A stretch of DNA of 59,591 bases, taken from contig JAIQFN010000037.1 of the NCBI GenBank assembly GCA_020073265.1, positions 1 through 59,591 on the forward strand. The letters run 5' to 3'. The position numbers and the translations under genes were made by a program. Origin of the DNA: Terriglobia bacterium. Its GTDB lineage: Bacteria > Acidobacteriota > Terriglobia > Bryobacterales > Bryobacteraceae. Below the pieces are notes generated by a model that made no database searches, was not told where the DNA came from, and saw only the letters and a list, made by a program, of their open reading frames with translations. Position 1 is the first letter of the stretch, and each line of letters opens with the position of its first letter. This document shows, piece after piece, positions 44,797 to 53,510 of this stretch.

Positions 44797-45361
44797 AGTT
44801 TGGCCTCCCAACAATCCGCGCGCTCTGCTCCGTCTGGTGGCGGGCCTGCTGCTATTGGCCAACGTAGTGGCGGCGTACTTCGTCATCCGCCCGCCCGGCG
44901 GCTCGGCCGAAGAACTGCGGCGCCAGGCGGCCCAACTGAACTCCGATCTTCGCCAGAGGCGCGGCGTGCTGGACCGGACTCGCGCGCTGGTGAGCAAGAT
45001 TCAGACCGGACGCGGTGAAGGCGATCAGTTCATGACCGGTTATTTCCTTCCCCGCCGCAGCGCCTATTCGACGGTGATGGCGGAGCTGAACAGTCTCGCC
45101 GGCCAGGCCAAGGTCACTCCCAAGGAGAGCGCGTTTGCCATTCAGCCGGTGGATGGCAGCGACACGGTGGAGATGATGCAGATCGCCGCCAACTACGAAG
45201 GCGGTTATCAGGACCTGATCCATTTCGTTAACCTGCTCGACAAATCGGACCGGCTGCTGGTGGTGGAGAGCCTGAACGCGACGCCGCAGCAGTCCGGCAC
45301 CAAGCTCAACGTCATGCTGAAGCTGGATACTTTCGTCACCGAGGACGGCGCGTCGAAATGA
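44780..45361 (+). CDS. PilO-like (GspM-like) membrane assembly protein
   Basis: The 193-residue protein has one membrane helix after a short basic start (LLRLVAGLLLLANVVAAYFVI), a coiled-coil segment (EELRRQAAQLNSDLRQRRG) and a periplasmic ferredoxin-like domain with FVNLLDKSDRLLVVESLNA. This is the PilO design. PilN and PilO form the periplasmic alignment complex in T4P (GspL/GspM in T2SS). It overlaps both neighbours. Confidence 0.82.
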   Translation: MPRNFKVWPPNNPRALLRLVAGLLLLANVVAAYFVIRPPGGSAEELRRQAAQLNSDLRQRRGVLDRTRALVSKIQTGRGEGDQFMTGYFLPRRSAYSTVMAELNSLAGQAKVTPKESAFAIQPVDGSDTVEMMQIAANYEGGYQDLIHFVNLLDKSDRLLVVESLNATPQQSGTKLNVMLKLDTFVTEDGASK

Positions 45362-46071
45362 ACTGGAAGCCGTCCCAACTCGGAGCCGAACCCAGGAAGA
45401 TCGCGATTCTGGCGGTGTTGGTCGCGGTGGCGGGTTACTTTTATTTCTCGAGCGGCGATTCAGGCGCTTCGGCATCCGTCACGCGCCCCGCAGCGTCGGG
45501 CGTCTCGCCGGTGCCCGCGGTTCCCAAGTCCATGGTGCGGTCCGCGAATCGCGCGGGCAAGACCAATGCGGGACAAGAGACCCTTCGGGAGTTTCGTCCG
45601 TCGCTGAAGGTGAAAGATGTCGATCCTTCCAGCATCGATCCGACCCTGCATCTGGACATGCTGAAGAAGCTGCGGGAGGTCCAGCCCGAAAGCAGTTCGC
45701 GGTCGTTGTTCGAGATTTCGGCCGCGCCGCCGGTGCAGCTCGCCGCGCTCAAGGAGCCGCCCAAGATCAAGCCCCTGCCTGCCGGGCCGGTGGCGCCGCC
45801 TGCTCCGCCTGGGCCGCCCGCTCCACCGCCCGCGCCCAAGGCTCCGCCCATTCCGCTCAAGTTCTACGGCTTCGTGAATCCGAACAAGGCCGATAACAAG
45901 CGGGCCTTCTTTCTGGACGGCGACGACATTATCATCGCCGGCGAAGGCGACACCATCAAGAAGCGCTACAAGATCATCCGCATCGGCGTGAATTCGGCCG
46001 TGGTGGAGGACACCCAGTTCAAGAGCAACAACCAGCAGACGCTGCCGCTCGAAGCGGAGATGGCCGGATGA
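45358..46071 (+). CDS. PilP/GspC-like membrane-anchored periplasmic protein
   Basis: The 237-residue protein has an N-terminal membrane helix ([18 protein letters not shown]), an Ala/Pro/Lys-rich linker including a PPxPP-rich stretch (residues ~137-165), and a C-terminal beta-domain: [20 protein letters not shown], then [12 protein letters not shown], which fits the homology region of GspC or the PilP beta-domain that contacts the secretin. Position after PilO supports this. Not a lipoprotein (PilP often is), so GspC-like is as likely. Confidence 0.75.
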   Translation: MNWKPSQLGAEPRKIAILAVLVAVAGYFYFSSGDSGASASVTRPAASGVSPVPAVPKSMVRSANRAGKTNAGQETLREFRPSLKVKDVDPSSIDPTLHLDMLKKLREVQPESSSRSLFEISAAPPVQLAALKEPPKIKPLPAGPVAPPAPPGPPAPPPAPKAPPIPLKFYGFVNPNKADNKRAFFLDGDDIIIAGEGDTIKKRYKIIRIGVNSAVVEDTQFKSNNQQTLPLEAEMAG

Positions 46072-47492
46072 AACGCCGGCGCGAGTCCGGATTCGCGCTG
46101 CTGCTGGTGTTCCTGCTGGCCGCCGGGATCGCCATCAGCCTGTATCTGGAGATGCCCCGCGTGGCGTTCGAATCGCAACGCTCCCGCGAGCAGATGGCCA
46201 TCGATCGCGGGCTGCAATACCAGCGCGCCATCCAGCTTTTCTATCGGAAGTTCCGCACCTATCCGCAGAACCTGGACGACCTGGAAACCACCCGCAACAT
46301 CCGGTTTCTCAGGCGCCGCTATTTGGACCCGTTGACCGGCAAGGAATGGCGGCTGCTGCATGTCGGCCCCGCCGGCAACCTCACCGACTCGCTCATCCAG
46401 CCCGCGCCCAATCCTGCCCAGGACAAGAGCGCCGGCGCCACGGCGTCCAATGCGCAACCCGCCGCCGATCCGAATGCGCAGAATCCCAATGGCCAGCCCG
46501 TGAATCCGGGATTGAACATGGCGCTGCGGAGACCGAGCGATCGCAATGCGGGCGGCGGGCCGGAGCAACCCGGCGGCTTCGTGGATCCTAACCAGCAGCC
46601 ACAGTATCCGCCGCAACCCGTGCAGCCTGGCTATCAGTACCCGCCGCAACCTGGACAGCCTGGTTATCCGGGTCAGCCGCAGTATCCTGGACAGCCTGGA
46701 CAACCCGGCGACCCCAACCAGCCGCAAAATCCGGCACAACCCGGACAACCCGGTGATCCGAATCAGCCGCAGTATCCCGCGCAACCCGGACAGCCCGGTT
46801 ATCCGGGTCAGCCTCAATACCCGGTGCAACCCGGAATACCGGGGATACCGGGCCAGCCAGGGTATCCAGGCCAACCCACGTATCCCGGTCAGCCAAGTCC
46901 GTACCCAGGGCAGCCGGTTCAATATCCGGGACAACCCGGCCAGCCCCAGTATCCTGGGCAGCAGCCGGTTTATCCCTACCAAGTTCAGCCGGGCGGTTAT
47001 CCAACTCCTCCGGCGGGGCAGCCCGCGTATCCGGGCCAGCCGTTTCCGAACCCGTCCGGTCAGCCGGCGTTTCCCGGATCGTTTCCTGGCGCCGGGAGGG
47101 GATTCAACTCACAGCCAGGCATACCAGGTGTGCCCGGCCAAGCGTCCAATCAGGCGGTGAACATGATTCAGCAGTTGCTGACGACACCGCGGCAGCCTCC
47201 CTCGGGACTGGGCGCGCCTGGCGTGTCGGGCGGACCGAGCGGCATTGCCGGCGTCGCCAGCAACGCTGAAGGCGAAGGAATCCACGTCATCAACGACCAC
47301 AAGAAATACAAAGAGTGGGAATTCATATACGACCTGAAGAACGACAAGTCGGCGCTGGGAGTTGTAGGTCAGTCCAATCTGACCGGAATGCCGGCAGGGG
47401 TCCTGCCAGGTCAGCCGAATCCCGCTCCCACCGGGATCAATCCATTTCCAGCGCCAGCGACGCCGGTACCGCCAGTGCCGCCGGCCCGCTAG
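46068..47492 (+). CDS. pseudopilin-like protein with collagen-like Pro/Gly/Gln repeats
   Basis: The 474-residue protein begins with a type IV pilin-like N-terminus: basic head MKRRRESG, then a hydrophobic helix [20 protein letters not shown] after a Gly-Phe processing site. The Glu at mature position 5 of most pilins is Leu here. Residues ~45-95 ([20 protein letters not shown] ... [12 protein letters not shown]) are pseudopilin-like. Then come ~180 residues of low complexity with five tandem 15-residue units of the type [15 protein letters not shown] (residues 194-268) and further irregular ones. The last ~90 residues include [19 protein letters not shown]. It is the last gene of the operon. 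Confidence 0.7.
   Translation: MKRRRESGFALLLVFLLAAGIAISLYLEMPRVAFESQRSREQMAIDRGLQYQRAIQLFYRKFRTYPQNLDDLETTRNIRFLRRRYLDPLTGKEWRLLHVGPAGNLTDSLIQPAPNPAQDKSAGATASNAQPAADPNAQNPNGQPVNPGLNMALRRPSDRNAGGGPEQPGGFVDPNQQPQYPPQPVQPGYQYPPQPGQPGYPGQPQYPGQPGQPGDPNQPQNPAQPGQPGDPNQPQYPAQPGQPGYPGQPQYPVQPGIPGIPGQPGYPGQPTYPGQPSPYPGQPVQYPGQPGQPQYPGQQPVYPYQVQPGGYPTPPAGQPAYPGQPFPNPSGQPAFPGSFPGAGRGFNSQPGIPGVPGQASNQAVNMIQQLLTTPRQPPSGLGAPGVSGGPSGIAGVASNAEGEGIHVINDHKKYKEWEFIYDLKNDKSALGVVGQSNLTGMPAGVLPGQPNPAPTGINPFPAPATPVPPVPPAR
46647..46871 (+). repeat. tandem 45-bp repeats (five copies) within the pseudopilin-like gene
   Basis: Five in-frame units of 45 bases encode 15-residue QPGQPG(Y/D)P(G/N)QPQ(Y/N)P(G/A/V) blocks; the fifth is divergent ([15 protein letters not shown]). 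Flanking Pro/Gln-rich sequence is less regular. Copy number could vary between strains by slippage. Confidence 0.85.
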
Positions 47493-47510
47493 TTTCAAAA
47501 GTGCCGGCCT

Positions 47511-49895
47511 TCAACCGCCGAGCTTGGATTCGATCAATTCGAGCAGCGCGTCTTCCTCTTCGATCTGGACGCCCACCTTCAGCCAGAACAGTTCCACCGA
47601 GTCGTTCAGAAGCAGCTCCATCGAGCGTTCCGGCAGGTTCATGGCGTCTTTCTCGGTGCATAGCAGGACGCTCGAGCCGTGCATGTGAGCCTGCGCCGCC
47701 AGGCCATGCAACTCGTCCCAGTTGTAGCGATGGTGATCGCTGAACGCCCATTTGAACACTGGCTGAATGCGCTGCTCCCTTAGGGTTCCCCAGAAGCTGG
47801 CCGGATTCGCGAGCCCGCAGAACGCCGCCACTGGTCCTTCGGGCGGATGGGCCAGCCTGTCCGTCCGGTGGCTCACCCAGTAGCGTGGCTCGGTCCGCGC
47901 GCGGAAGATCGGCGCGTGCGGATTGTATGCTCGCAGTAGCTGCCGGAGGCCGAGGTATTCGCGTTCCCACGCCGCTCGCATGATGATCAGCGCGCCGGCG
48001 CGGGCCACGGCGCTGAGCGGTTCGCGCAGCTTTCCCAGTGGAAAAACGGCGCCGCCCGCCAGCGGATTCAGGGCGTCCAGCAGAACGATGTCCAGGTCGC
48101 GCGCCAGCCGCCGATGTTGGAATCCGTCGTCCAGGAGAAAAAGGTCCGGGCTGTACTTCTCTTCGAGCAGCCGGCCGGTGGACCAGCGATCCGCGCCGAT
48201 GCCTGCGTGCGCGTAACCGGATTGCAGGTAGATCTGAGCCTCGTCTCCGGTGACACTGACCGGCACCGGCTCGCCGGCTTCGATCAGGATACTGGACTCG
48301 ATGGACCGTCGGCGGTATCCGCGCGTCAGGATGGCGGGATGATGGCCGCGCTCTCGCAATCGTTCGGCCAGGTAATCGACCATGGGCGTCTTGCCCGCGC
48401 CCCCCATGCTGATTGCGCCGATACTCACCACGGGCGTGTCGAGCCGCCGGACCCGCGACACATCCCGGCTCTGCTTCACCTGGGTGCCCGCCATCCAGAG
48501 CTTCGCTAGCGGCCACAATAGCGGCAGGGCCAGGCCGCGCGGTTTCCCGGATGGCACCGTGAGGTCTTGCAGCTTCAGGATCTCGGCCGCCACTTTGCGT
48601 GTCACTCCGCGATTCTTGGTGGCCAATTGCGCCGCGCGCGCGCCCAGGCCATCGCGCAAGGCTTCGTCACTCAGCAGCAGCTCCACTGCGCCGGCTAAGT
48701 CAGCGGGTCGCGCGATTTCGTGCACCGCCTGATGCTCGCGAAACTCGGCGGCGATGGCGGAGAAGTTCTCCAGGTGCGGGCCGGAAATAATTGCTCTGCC
48801 GCAGGCGGCGGGTTCGAGCAGATTGTGGCCGCCGCGGCGCGCCAGCGATCCGCCCATGAAGACCACGTTGGCCAGCGGAAACAAGCTGGCCAGTTCCCCG
48901 ATCGAATCCAGCAGCACGGCGCCGGGCAGCGCCAGTTCGGAGTCGATCGTATCGCGCGAGCGCCGCACATAGCGGATGCCCGCGGCGCGCAGGCGTTGCT
49001 CGGCGGCATCGAAGCGGTCGGGCTTGCGGGGCACCAGGATCAACAGCAGGGCCGGATGATTTTGTGCCAGCTTACGAAAGGCATCCAGAACGGCCTGGTC
49101 CTCGTCGACGTCGCCGGCGCCGGCCGCCGGCATGGTGCTGGCTGCAATCCAAACGGCGCTGGGATGCAGCCGGTCGACGATCTCCCGGATCAGCCTGGGC
49201 GGCTGCCCACGAAATGGAGCCGCGTCGTATTTCAGGTTGCCGAGCGCTTTCACGCGCTCCACGCTCGCTCCGATGTCGAGATACCGCCGGCCATCCTGCT
49301 CGCTCTGCACGAAGATCGCGTCCGGCCATTGGAGCGCATGGCGGAAGAAGAAGCGCCACCGCAGGTAGCGCGGAAAAGCGCGATCGGAAATGCGGCCGTT
49401 TACCACCACCAGCGCGCATCCGGCGCGCTTCACTTCGCGATACAGCAGCGGCCAGATTTCCGTCTCCAGGATCACCACCACGGCCGGCCGGACGCGCCGC
49501 AGCCAGCGCCGGACCGCGAAAGCGTAGTCGATGGGCGCGTAAAAGATTCCATCCGCCAGTTGCGCCAGCTTCTCTTCGGCGACGGCGCGCCCGGCCAGCG
49601 TTCCCACCGAAACATACAGCGGAACCGCGGGACTGTGATCGCGCAATTCCTGGAGCAGGCCGGCGGCCGTGATCACCTCGCCCACTGAAACCGCATGCAA
49701 CCAAATCGAGCCGGGCGGCGTCGCCAGAAACGAGCTCGGTCCGATGCCCAGGCGCTCGATAAAGTGGCGGAGGTAGCGCGGCTCGCGCGCCGAGCGATAA
49801 ACGAAATAGAATACAAGCAGCGGGAACGCGGCAACGCGGCACGCCCAGTAAAGGACCCGAATGAACGCGCTCTGGATCTCAGTGACCCTCTTCAT
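47511..49895 (-). CDS. waaA-lpxK: WaaA-LpxK fusion: Kdo transferase plus lipid A 4'-kinase
   Basis: The 794-residue protein joins two consecutive lipid A enzymes. Residues ~1-440 are WaaA (KdtA): the membrane anchor AAFPLLVFYFVYRSAREPRY, IWLHAVSVGEVITAAGLL, ETEIWPLLYREV and the donor block MGGSLARRGGHNLLEPAACG. Residues ~450-794 are LpxK: a P-loop AISMGGAGKTPMVDYLAERL (~493-512), ILTRGYRR, LLDDGFQHRRLARDLDIVLL and DHHRYNWDEL. Normally the two are separate genes of ~425 and ~330 residues. ATG 49895 is used; Met at 49937 also fits. It is convergent with the pseudopilin gene, and its 5' end overlaps the divergent gene at 49861. Confidence 0.93.
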   Translation of the reverse strand: MKRVTEIQSAFIRVLYWACRVAAFPLLVFYFVYRSAREPRYLRHFIERLGIGPSSFLATPPGSIWLHAVSVGEVITAAGLLQELRDHSPAVPLYVSVGTLAGRAVAEEKLAQLADGIFYAPIDYAFAVRRWLRRVRPAVVVILETEIWPLLYREVKRAGCALVVVNGRISDRAFPRYLRWRFFFRHALQWPDAIFVQSEQDGRRYLDIGASVERVKALGNLKYDAAPFRGQPPRLIREIVDRLHPSAVWIAASTMPAAGAGDVDEDQAVLDAFRKLAQNHPALLLILVPRKPDRFDAAEQRLRAAGIRYVRRSRDTIDSELALPGAVLLDSIGELASLFPLANVVFMGGSLARRGGHNLLEPAACGRAIISGPHLENFSAIAAEFREHQAVHEIARPADLAGAVELLLSDEALRDGLGARAAQLATKNRGVTRKVAAEILKLQDLTVPSGKPRGLALPLLWPLAKLWMAGTQVKQSRDVSRVRRLDTPVVSIGAISMGGAGKTPMVDYLAERLRERGHHPAILTRGYRRRSIESSILIEAGEPVPVSVTGDEAQIYLQSGYAHAGIGADRWSTGRLLEEKYSPDLFLLDDGFQHRRLARDLDIVLLDALNPLAGGAVFPLGKLREPLSAVARAGALIIMRAAWEREYLGLRQLLRAYNPHAPIFRARTEPRYWVSHRTDRLAHPPEGPVAAFCGLANPASFWGTLREQRIQPVFKWAFSDHHRYNWDELHGLAAQAHMHGSSVLLCTEKDAMNLPERSMELLLNDSVELFWLKVGVQIEEEDALLELIESKLGG

Positions 49896-50469
49896 GGTCT
49901 CGGCTCTGTTGTGGGCCGACAAAAAGAGCGACACCAAATTCTCGCCAGGACCGGTGGCGTCTTATAAGGCCAAGCAGACCAACGACAAGGTGACCGTCGC
50001 GGTGATGGCCTACGATACTGAAGAGCTGGCTCACACGGCATTTGGGAAATTAGACCCGAATCAGTATGGCGTTTTGCCCGTGCTGGTCATCATACAGAAT
50101 GACACGGACCAGGCGCTGAAGTTAGACCACCTGGAAGTGGACTACACCGGGGTCGACGGGCGGCATGTGGAGGCCACGCCGGCCGCGGATGTCCAGACTC
50201 TCGGGGCCGGCGCCGAGCATCCTAGAATAGGCTCGGGGTCTCCGCTGCCGCTGCCGCGCAGAACGCACAAAGGTCCGCTGAACACCTGGGAGATCGAGGG
50301 GCGCGGGTTTGCGGCCAAGATGCTTCCGCCGCACGAGTCCGCCAACGGGTTTTTCTATTTTCAGATCGAGCACCGGCCGGGCGCGAAGTTTTTCCTGACC
50401 GGGATCAAGGAAGCCGCCACCGGCAAGGATTTCTTCTTCTTCGAAATCCCGCTGGATTATCACCGCTGA
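49861..50469 (+). CDS. secreted protein of unknown function (202 aa)
   Basis: A short signal peptide (MNALWISVTLFMVSALLWA) is followed by a beta-rich domain with VTVAVMAYDTEELAHTAFGK, GVLPVLVIIQNDTDQALKL and FFYFQIEHRPGAKFFLTG. No motif I can name. AAAGGA lies before the ATG. Its start lies inside the waaA-lpxK 5' end on the other strand (35 bases of divergent overlap), so at least one of the two promoters must lie in the other's coding region. A bipartite repeat begins right after its stop. Confidence 0.65.
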   Translation: MNALWISVTLFMVSALLWADKKSDTKFSPGPVASYKAKQTNDKVTVAVMAYDTEELAHTAFGKLDPNQYGVLPVLVIIQNDTDQALKLDHLEVDYTGVDGRHVEATPAADVQTLGAGAEHPRIGSGSPLPLPRRTHKGPLNTWEIEGRGFAAKMLPPHESANGFFYFQIEHRPGAKFFLTGIKEAATGKDFFFFEIPLDYHR

Positions 50470-50470
50470 T

Positions 50471-50511
50471 GTGGGGCGGGCAATCCTGCCCGCAGCCGGC
50501 TTTCAGCCGGC
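50471..50511 (+). repeat. bipartite REP-like double hairpin, copy 5
   Basis: GTGGGGCGGGCAATCCTGCC then GCAGCCGGCTTTCAGCCGGC; the second palindrome is perfect. It begins two bases after the stop of 49861-50469 and precedes the convergent cyclophilin gene's stop at 50537. Confidence 0.75.
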
Positions 50512-50536
50512 AGATTCCATTGTTTGCCACACACTG

Positions 50537-51298
50537 CTACTTCTTCTCGGGTGCGGGAGTGGCCGGGGCGGCAGGCGCGGCCGGCAGAATCTTCGCCGAC
50601 TTGATGCGATCCAATTGCGGGAAGCTCGCGGTCAGGTACACGCCGCCTTCTTTTTCGATCTTCTCCGGCGAAGGACCGCGGCCGCCCATCTCCGCCATGT
50701 CGCCGTAGCCGCTGTAGAGCTGGTCGACCACCTCCATGCCTTCCACCACCTCGCCGAACGGCGCAAACCGCATGGGGTCGAGAAAACTGTTGTTCTTGAA
50801 GTTGATGAAGAGCTGCGTGCCGCGCGAATTCGGCAGCCCGGTCATGGCGTAGGTGATCCGGCCGCGCGTGTTGCTCTGCTTCACCGCGTCGTCCTTGATG
50901 TTGGCGTTGGCCCAGGCCGCCGACACTTTCGGGTTGCTCGAAATGCCGAATTGCACCATGAAGCCCGCTACCACGCGGAAGAAGGCCGCGTCGGTGAAGA
51001 AACCGGCGCGTACCAGGTTGTAAAAGCGGTCCGCGCCGATGGGCGCCCAATCGCGATGCACTTCCACCACGAAATCGCCCTTGGTAGTGGTGAACTGCGC
51101 TTTGTAAACGGGCGGGGCTATGGCGTGCAGCGAGGCTGGATTCAGCAACGCCGCGCCGGTGGCTGGCGCCGCCTTCTTCACGGCGGCTTTCGGAGCCGTG
51201 CTCTTCGCGGCCGGAGCTTTCGCCGGAGGAGCCTTGGCTGGCGGCGCCTGCGCCAGGAGAGCGGAACACAACACGGTGCTTACGATGAGTGCCTTCAT
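50537..51298 (-). CDS. secreted cyclophilin-type peptidyl-prolyl isomerase
   Basis: The 253-residue protein starts with a signal peptide (MKALIVSTVLCSALLAQA), then an Ala/Pro/Lys-rich linker to residue ~50, then the cyclophilin barrel: FTTTKGDFVVEVHRDWAP, RFYNLVRAGFFTDAAFFRVV, FGISSNPKVS, and TGLPNSRGTQLFINFKNN. The usual active-site blocks FFRVVxGFMxQ, GTQxFI and the FGEVVEGMEVV end are present. It assists folding of secreted proteins. The C-terminal tail is Ala/Pro-rich. It starts 18 bases from the divergent 5'-nucleotidase gene. Confidence 0.9.
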   Translation of the reverse strand: MKALIVSTVLCSALLAQAPPAKAPPAKAPAAKSTAPKAAVKKAAPATGAALLNPASLHAIAPPVYKAQFTTTKGDFVVEVHRDWAPIGADRFYNLVRAGFFTDAAFFRVVAGFMVQFGISSNPKVSAAWANANIKDDAVKQSNTRGRITYAMTGLPNSRGTQLFINFKNNSFLDPMRFAPFGEVVEGMEVVDQLYSGYGDMAEMGGRGPSPEKIEKEGGVYLTASFPQLDRIKSAKILPAAPAAPATPAPEKK

Positions 51299-51316
51299 GT
51301 AGGTCGATTATACTGA

Positions 51317-53041
51317 ATGTTTCGTACGATGCGCATTCTGCGAGTCATCCCGGTTGTGCTGCTGCTGGTCTCGGCGGCGCGCGCGCAGCAGGTGCGCATC
51401 ACCGTGCTCGACACCACCGATCTGCACGGCAACATGCTGCCTTATGATTACTACGCCGCCCGCCCGGCCGAACGCGGCTTGGCCAAGATCGCGACGCTCA
51501 TCCAGGCCGCCAGGGCGGAGAATCCCAACACGCTGCTGATCGATTGCGGCGACACCATCCAAGGGACGCCGCTCGAGCTGGTGTATCAGCAATTCGTGCA
51601 GACCGGGCGCCTGCCGTTGAAGCTGGCCTTCAACGGACCGTCGCTCGAGCACGATCCGATGATGCTGGCCATGAACGCGCTCGGTTATGACGCCATGGTG
51701 GTGGGCAACCACGAGTTCAATTTCGGATTGAAGAACCTCAGCAGCGCGCGGGCGGATGCTCGGTTTCCGTGGATCTCGGCGAACATTCAAGGGGAACCCG
51801 GCGGAACGGGAAAACCGTTCGCGCCCTACCTGATGAAGACCGTGGCGGGCGTGAAGGTCGGAGTGGTCGGCATCACCACGCCGCTGATTCCCGAGTGGGA
51901 ACCGGACGAGCACTTTCGCGGTTTGCGATTCGAGCCGGCCGTGGAAGCCGCGCGGCGGGCGGTGGCCGAGCTGCGCGCGCGGGAACATCCCGACGTGGTG
52001 ATTGTCGCGACGCACTCGGGGCTGGACCGCGATTCGCCGGCCGACCAGACCGCCAACGGCAACTCGAGAGAAAACGCGGTATACGAAATGGCCACCGGGG
52101 TCCCGGGCATCGACGCCATCCTGTTCGGCCATACCCATCAGCAACTGGCCGGCGCCAGCATCGGCGACGTGCTGCTGCTGCAGCCGAAGAACTGGGGGTT
52201 CTCGCTGGGGCGCATGGATTTCACGCTCTCGCGCGAGGGCCAGAGCGGCTGGAAGATCCTCTCGAAAACCAGCCGCGCCATTCCGGTTACCGCGGCCGTT
52301 GCGGCTGACCCGAAAGTTCTGGAAATCGCGCGGCCCTACCATGATTTGGCCGAGCGATATCTGAACACGATCGTCGCCGAAGCTCCGGTTGCGATGGATA
52401 CGCGGCTCTCGCGGGTGGAGGACACCGCCCTGATCGACGCCATACAGGAAGCGCAAATGTTCTACGCCAAGGCCGACGTGTCGTTCGCTTCTTCGTTCAA
52501 CGTGCGCGTGTCGGTTCCCCAGGGGCCGGTCGCGGTACGCCAGTTGGCTGCGCTGTATCTTTACGACAACGAACTGTGGGCCATCCAAGGCACCGGCCAG
52601 ATGGTGCGGGAAGCGCTCGAAAACTCGGCACGATTTTTTGAGACCTGCTCCGGCGAATGCTCGCACGGGCCGCTCATCAACCGGCGCGTGGTGGGCTACG
52701 ACTTCGACATGGCGCAGGGCGTGGAATACGAAATCGACCTGACGCGGCCCCCGGGCGATCGCATCCGCAATCTGCGCTGGCACGGCCAACCGCTTTCCGA
52801 TACGCAGCCGCTCAGGATCGCGGTGAACAATCATCGCGCCGGCGGCACGGCCGGGTATTCGACGTATCGAGGCGCGAAGATCGTATGGCGGTCGCCGGAG
52901 GAGATGCGCGACCTGCTGATCGACTACTTTAGCGATCACAAGCTGCCCGCCAAGCCGGATGACAACTGGCGCGTCATTCCGGAGGGCGCCCGCAAGACCC
53001 TGCGCGCGGAAGCCCTGGGCGACCGCGACCGCAGTCAATAG
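51317..53041 (+). CDS. secreted 5'-nucleotidase / 2',3'-cyclic phosphodiesterase (UshA family)
   Basis: The 574-residue exported protein has a signal peptide (LRVIPVVLLLVSAARAQQ) and the two-domain UshA-type layout. The N-terminal metallophosphatase has LDTTDLHGNM (Asp35, His37), LLIDCGDTIQGT, VVGNHEFNFG and FGHTHQQL; the C-terminal domain carries the substrate-binding VGYDFDMAQGVEYEIDL. It releases phosphate from extracellular nucleotides. The start ATG could also be the one four codons in. A small membrane protein gene begins right at its stop. Confidence 0.92.
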   Translation: MFRTMRILRVIPVVLLLVSAARAQQVRITVLDTTDLHGNMLPYDYYAARPAERGLAKIATLIQAARAENPNTLLIDCGDTIQGTPLELVYQQFVQTGRLPLKLAFNGPSLEHDPMMLAMNALGYDAMVVGNHEFNFGLKNLSSARADARFPWISANIQGEPGGTGKPFAPYLMKTVAGVKVGVVGITTPLIPEWEPDEHFRGLRFEPAVEAARRAVAELRAREHPDVVIVATHSGLDRDSPADQTANGNSRENAVYEMATGVPGIDAILFGHTHQQLAGASIGDVLLLQPKNWGFSLGRMDFTLSREGQSGWKILSKTSRAIPVTAAVAADPKVLEIARPYHDLAERYLNTIVAEAPVAMDTRLSRVEDTALIDAIQEAQMFYAKADVSFASSFNVRVSVPQGPVAVRQLAALYLYDNELWAIQGTGQMVREALENSARFFETCSGECSHGPLINRRVVGYDFDMAQGVEYEIDLTRPPGDRIRNLRWHGQPLSDTQPLRIAVNNHRAGGTAGYSTYRGAKIVWRSPEEMRDLLIDYFSDHKLPAKPDDNWRVIPEGARKTLRAEALGDRDRSQ

Positions 53042-53455
53042 GTGGCGACGATGCAACGGCGCATCCTGTATATCCTGATCGCGGCGCTGGCCGTGTTTCT
53101 GGCGGGATTCATTCCGATGTGGATGAAGGCGCGCGACCAGAGCGCGCTGCGCGAGAAGGCCGAGCACGCCTTGACCATCACCCGAATCGTCAAGGATCTG
53201 GGTTCGGCGGCCATCGACGCGCGACGGGGCGAGTATGAAGCGGCCCGGCAGGAAGCCAGCGCGTTTTTCAACGCGGCCCGCTTCGAGATCGACCAGCGCG
53301 GGCAATCGGTGCTGAGTCAGCAGCAGCGCGACGCACTGTCGCCGCTGCTGGCCCCGCGGGACGAGCTGATCACGCTGCTGGCACGCAGCGATCCGGCGTC
53401 GGCGGACCGGCTGGCGAATCTGTACGTCGCGGTGCGAAAGGTCTTGGGAGTCTAA
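53042..53455 (+). CDS. membrane-anchored coiled-coil protein (137 aa)
   Basis: The frame opens with GTG directly after the nucleotidase stop (another start ATG is at 53051) and encodes one N-terminal membrane helix (RILYILIAALAVFLAGFIPMW) and a helical rest (REKAEHALTITRIVKDL). No family known to me. It is co-transcribed with the nucleotidase, though any shared role is unknown. Confidence 0.6.
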   Translation: MATMQRRILYILIAALAVFLAGFIPMWMKARDQSALREKAEHALTITRIVKDLGSAAIDARRGEYEAARQEASAFFNAARFEIDQRGQSVLSQQQRDALSPLLAPRDELITLLARSDPASADRLANLYVAVRKVLGV

Positions 53456-53464
53456 AGTCGGGAG

Positions 53465-53504
53465 GCCGGCTGAAGCCGGCTGCAGCCATGAAAGGCTGCC
53501 CCAC
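53465..53504 (-). repeat. bipartite REP-like double hairpin, copy 6
   Basis: Reverse orientation: on the minus strand GTGGGGCAGCCTTTCATGGC, TGCAGCCGGCTTCAGCCGGC. It lies between the stop of 53042-53455 and the stop of mqnE at 53511, and on the minus strand follows mqnE. Confidence 0.75.
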
Positions 53505-53510
53505 TTGCTG

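Noticed and set aside
46647-46871. Regular 45-bp repeats considered as a CRISPR array
   Set aside because: They are in-frame, without unique spacers, and code a Pro/Gly/Gln repeat in a gene.
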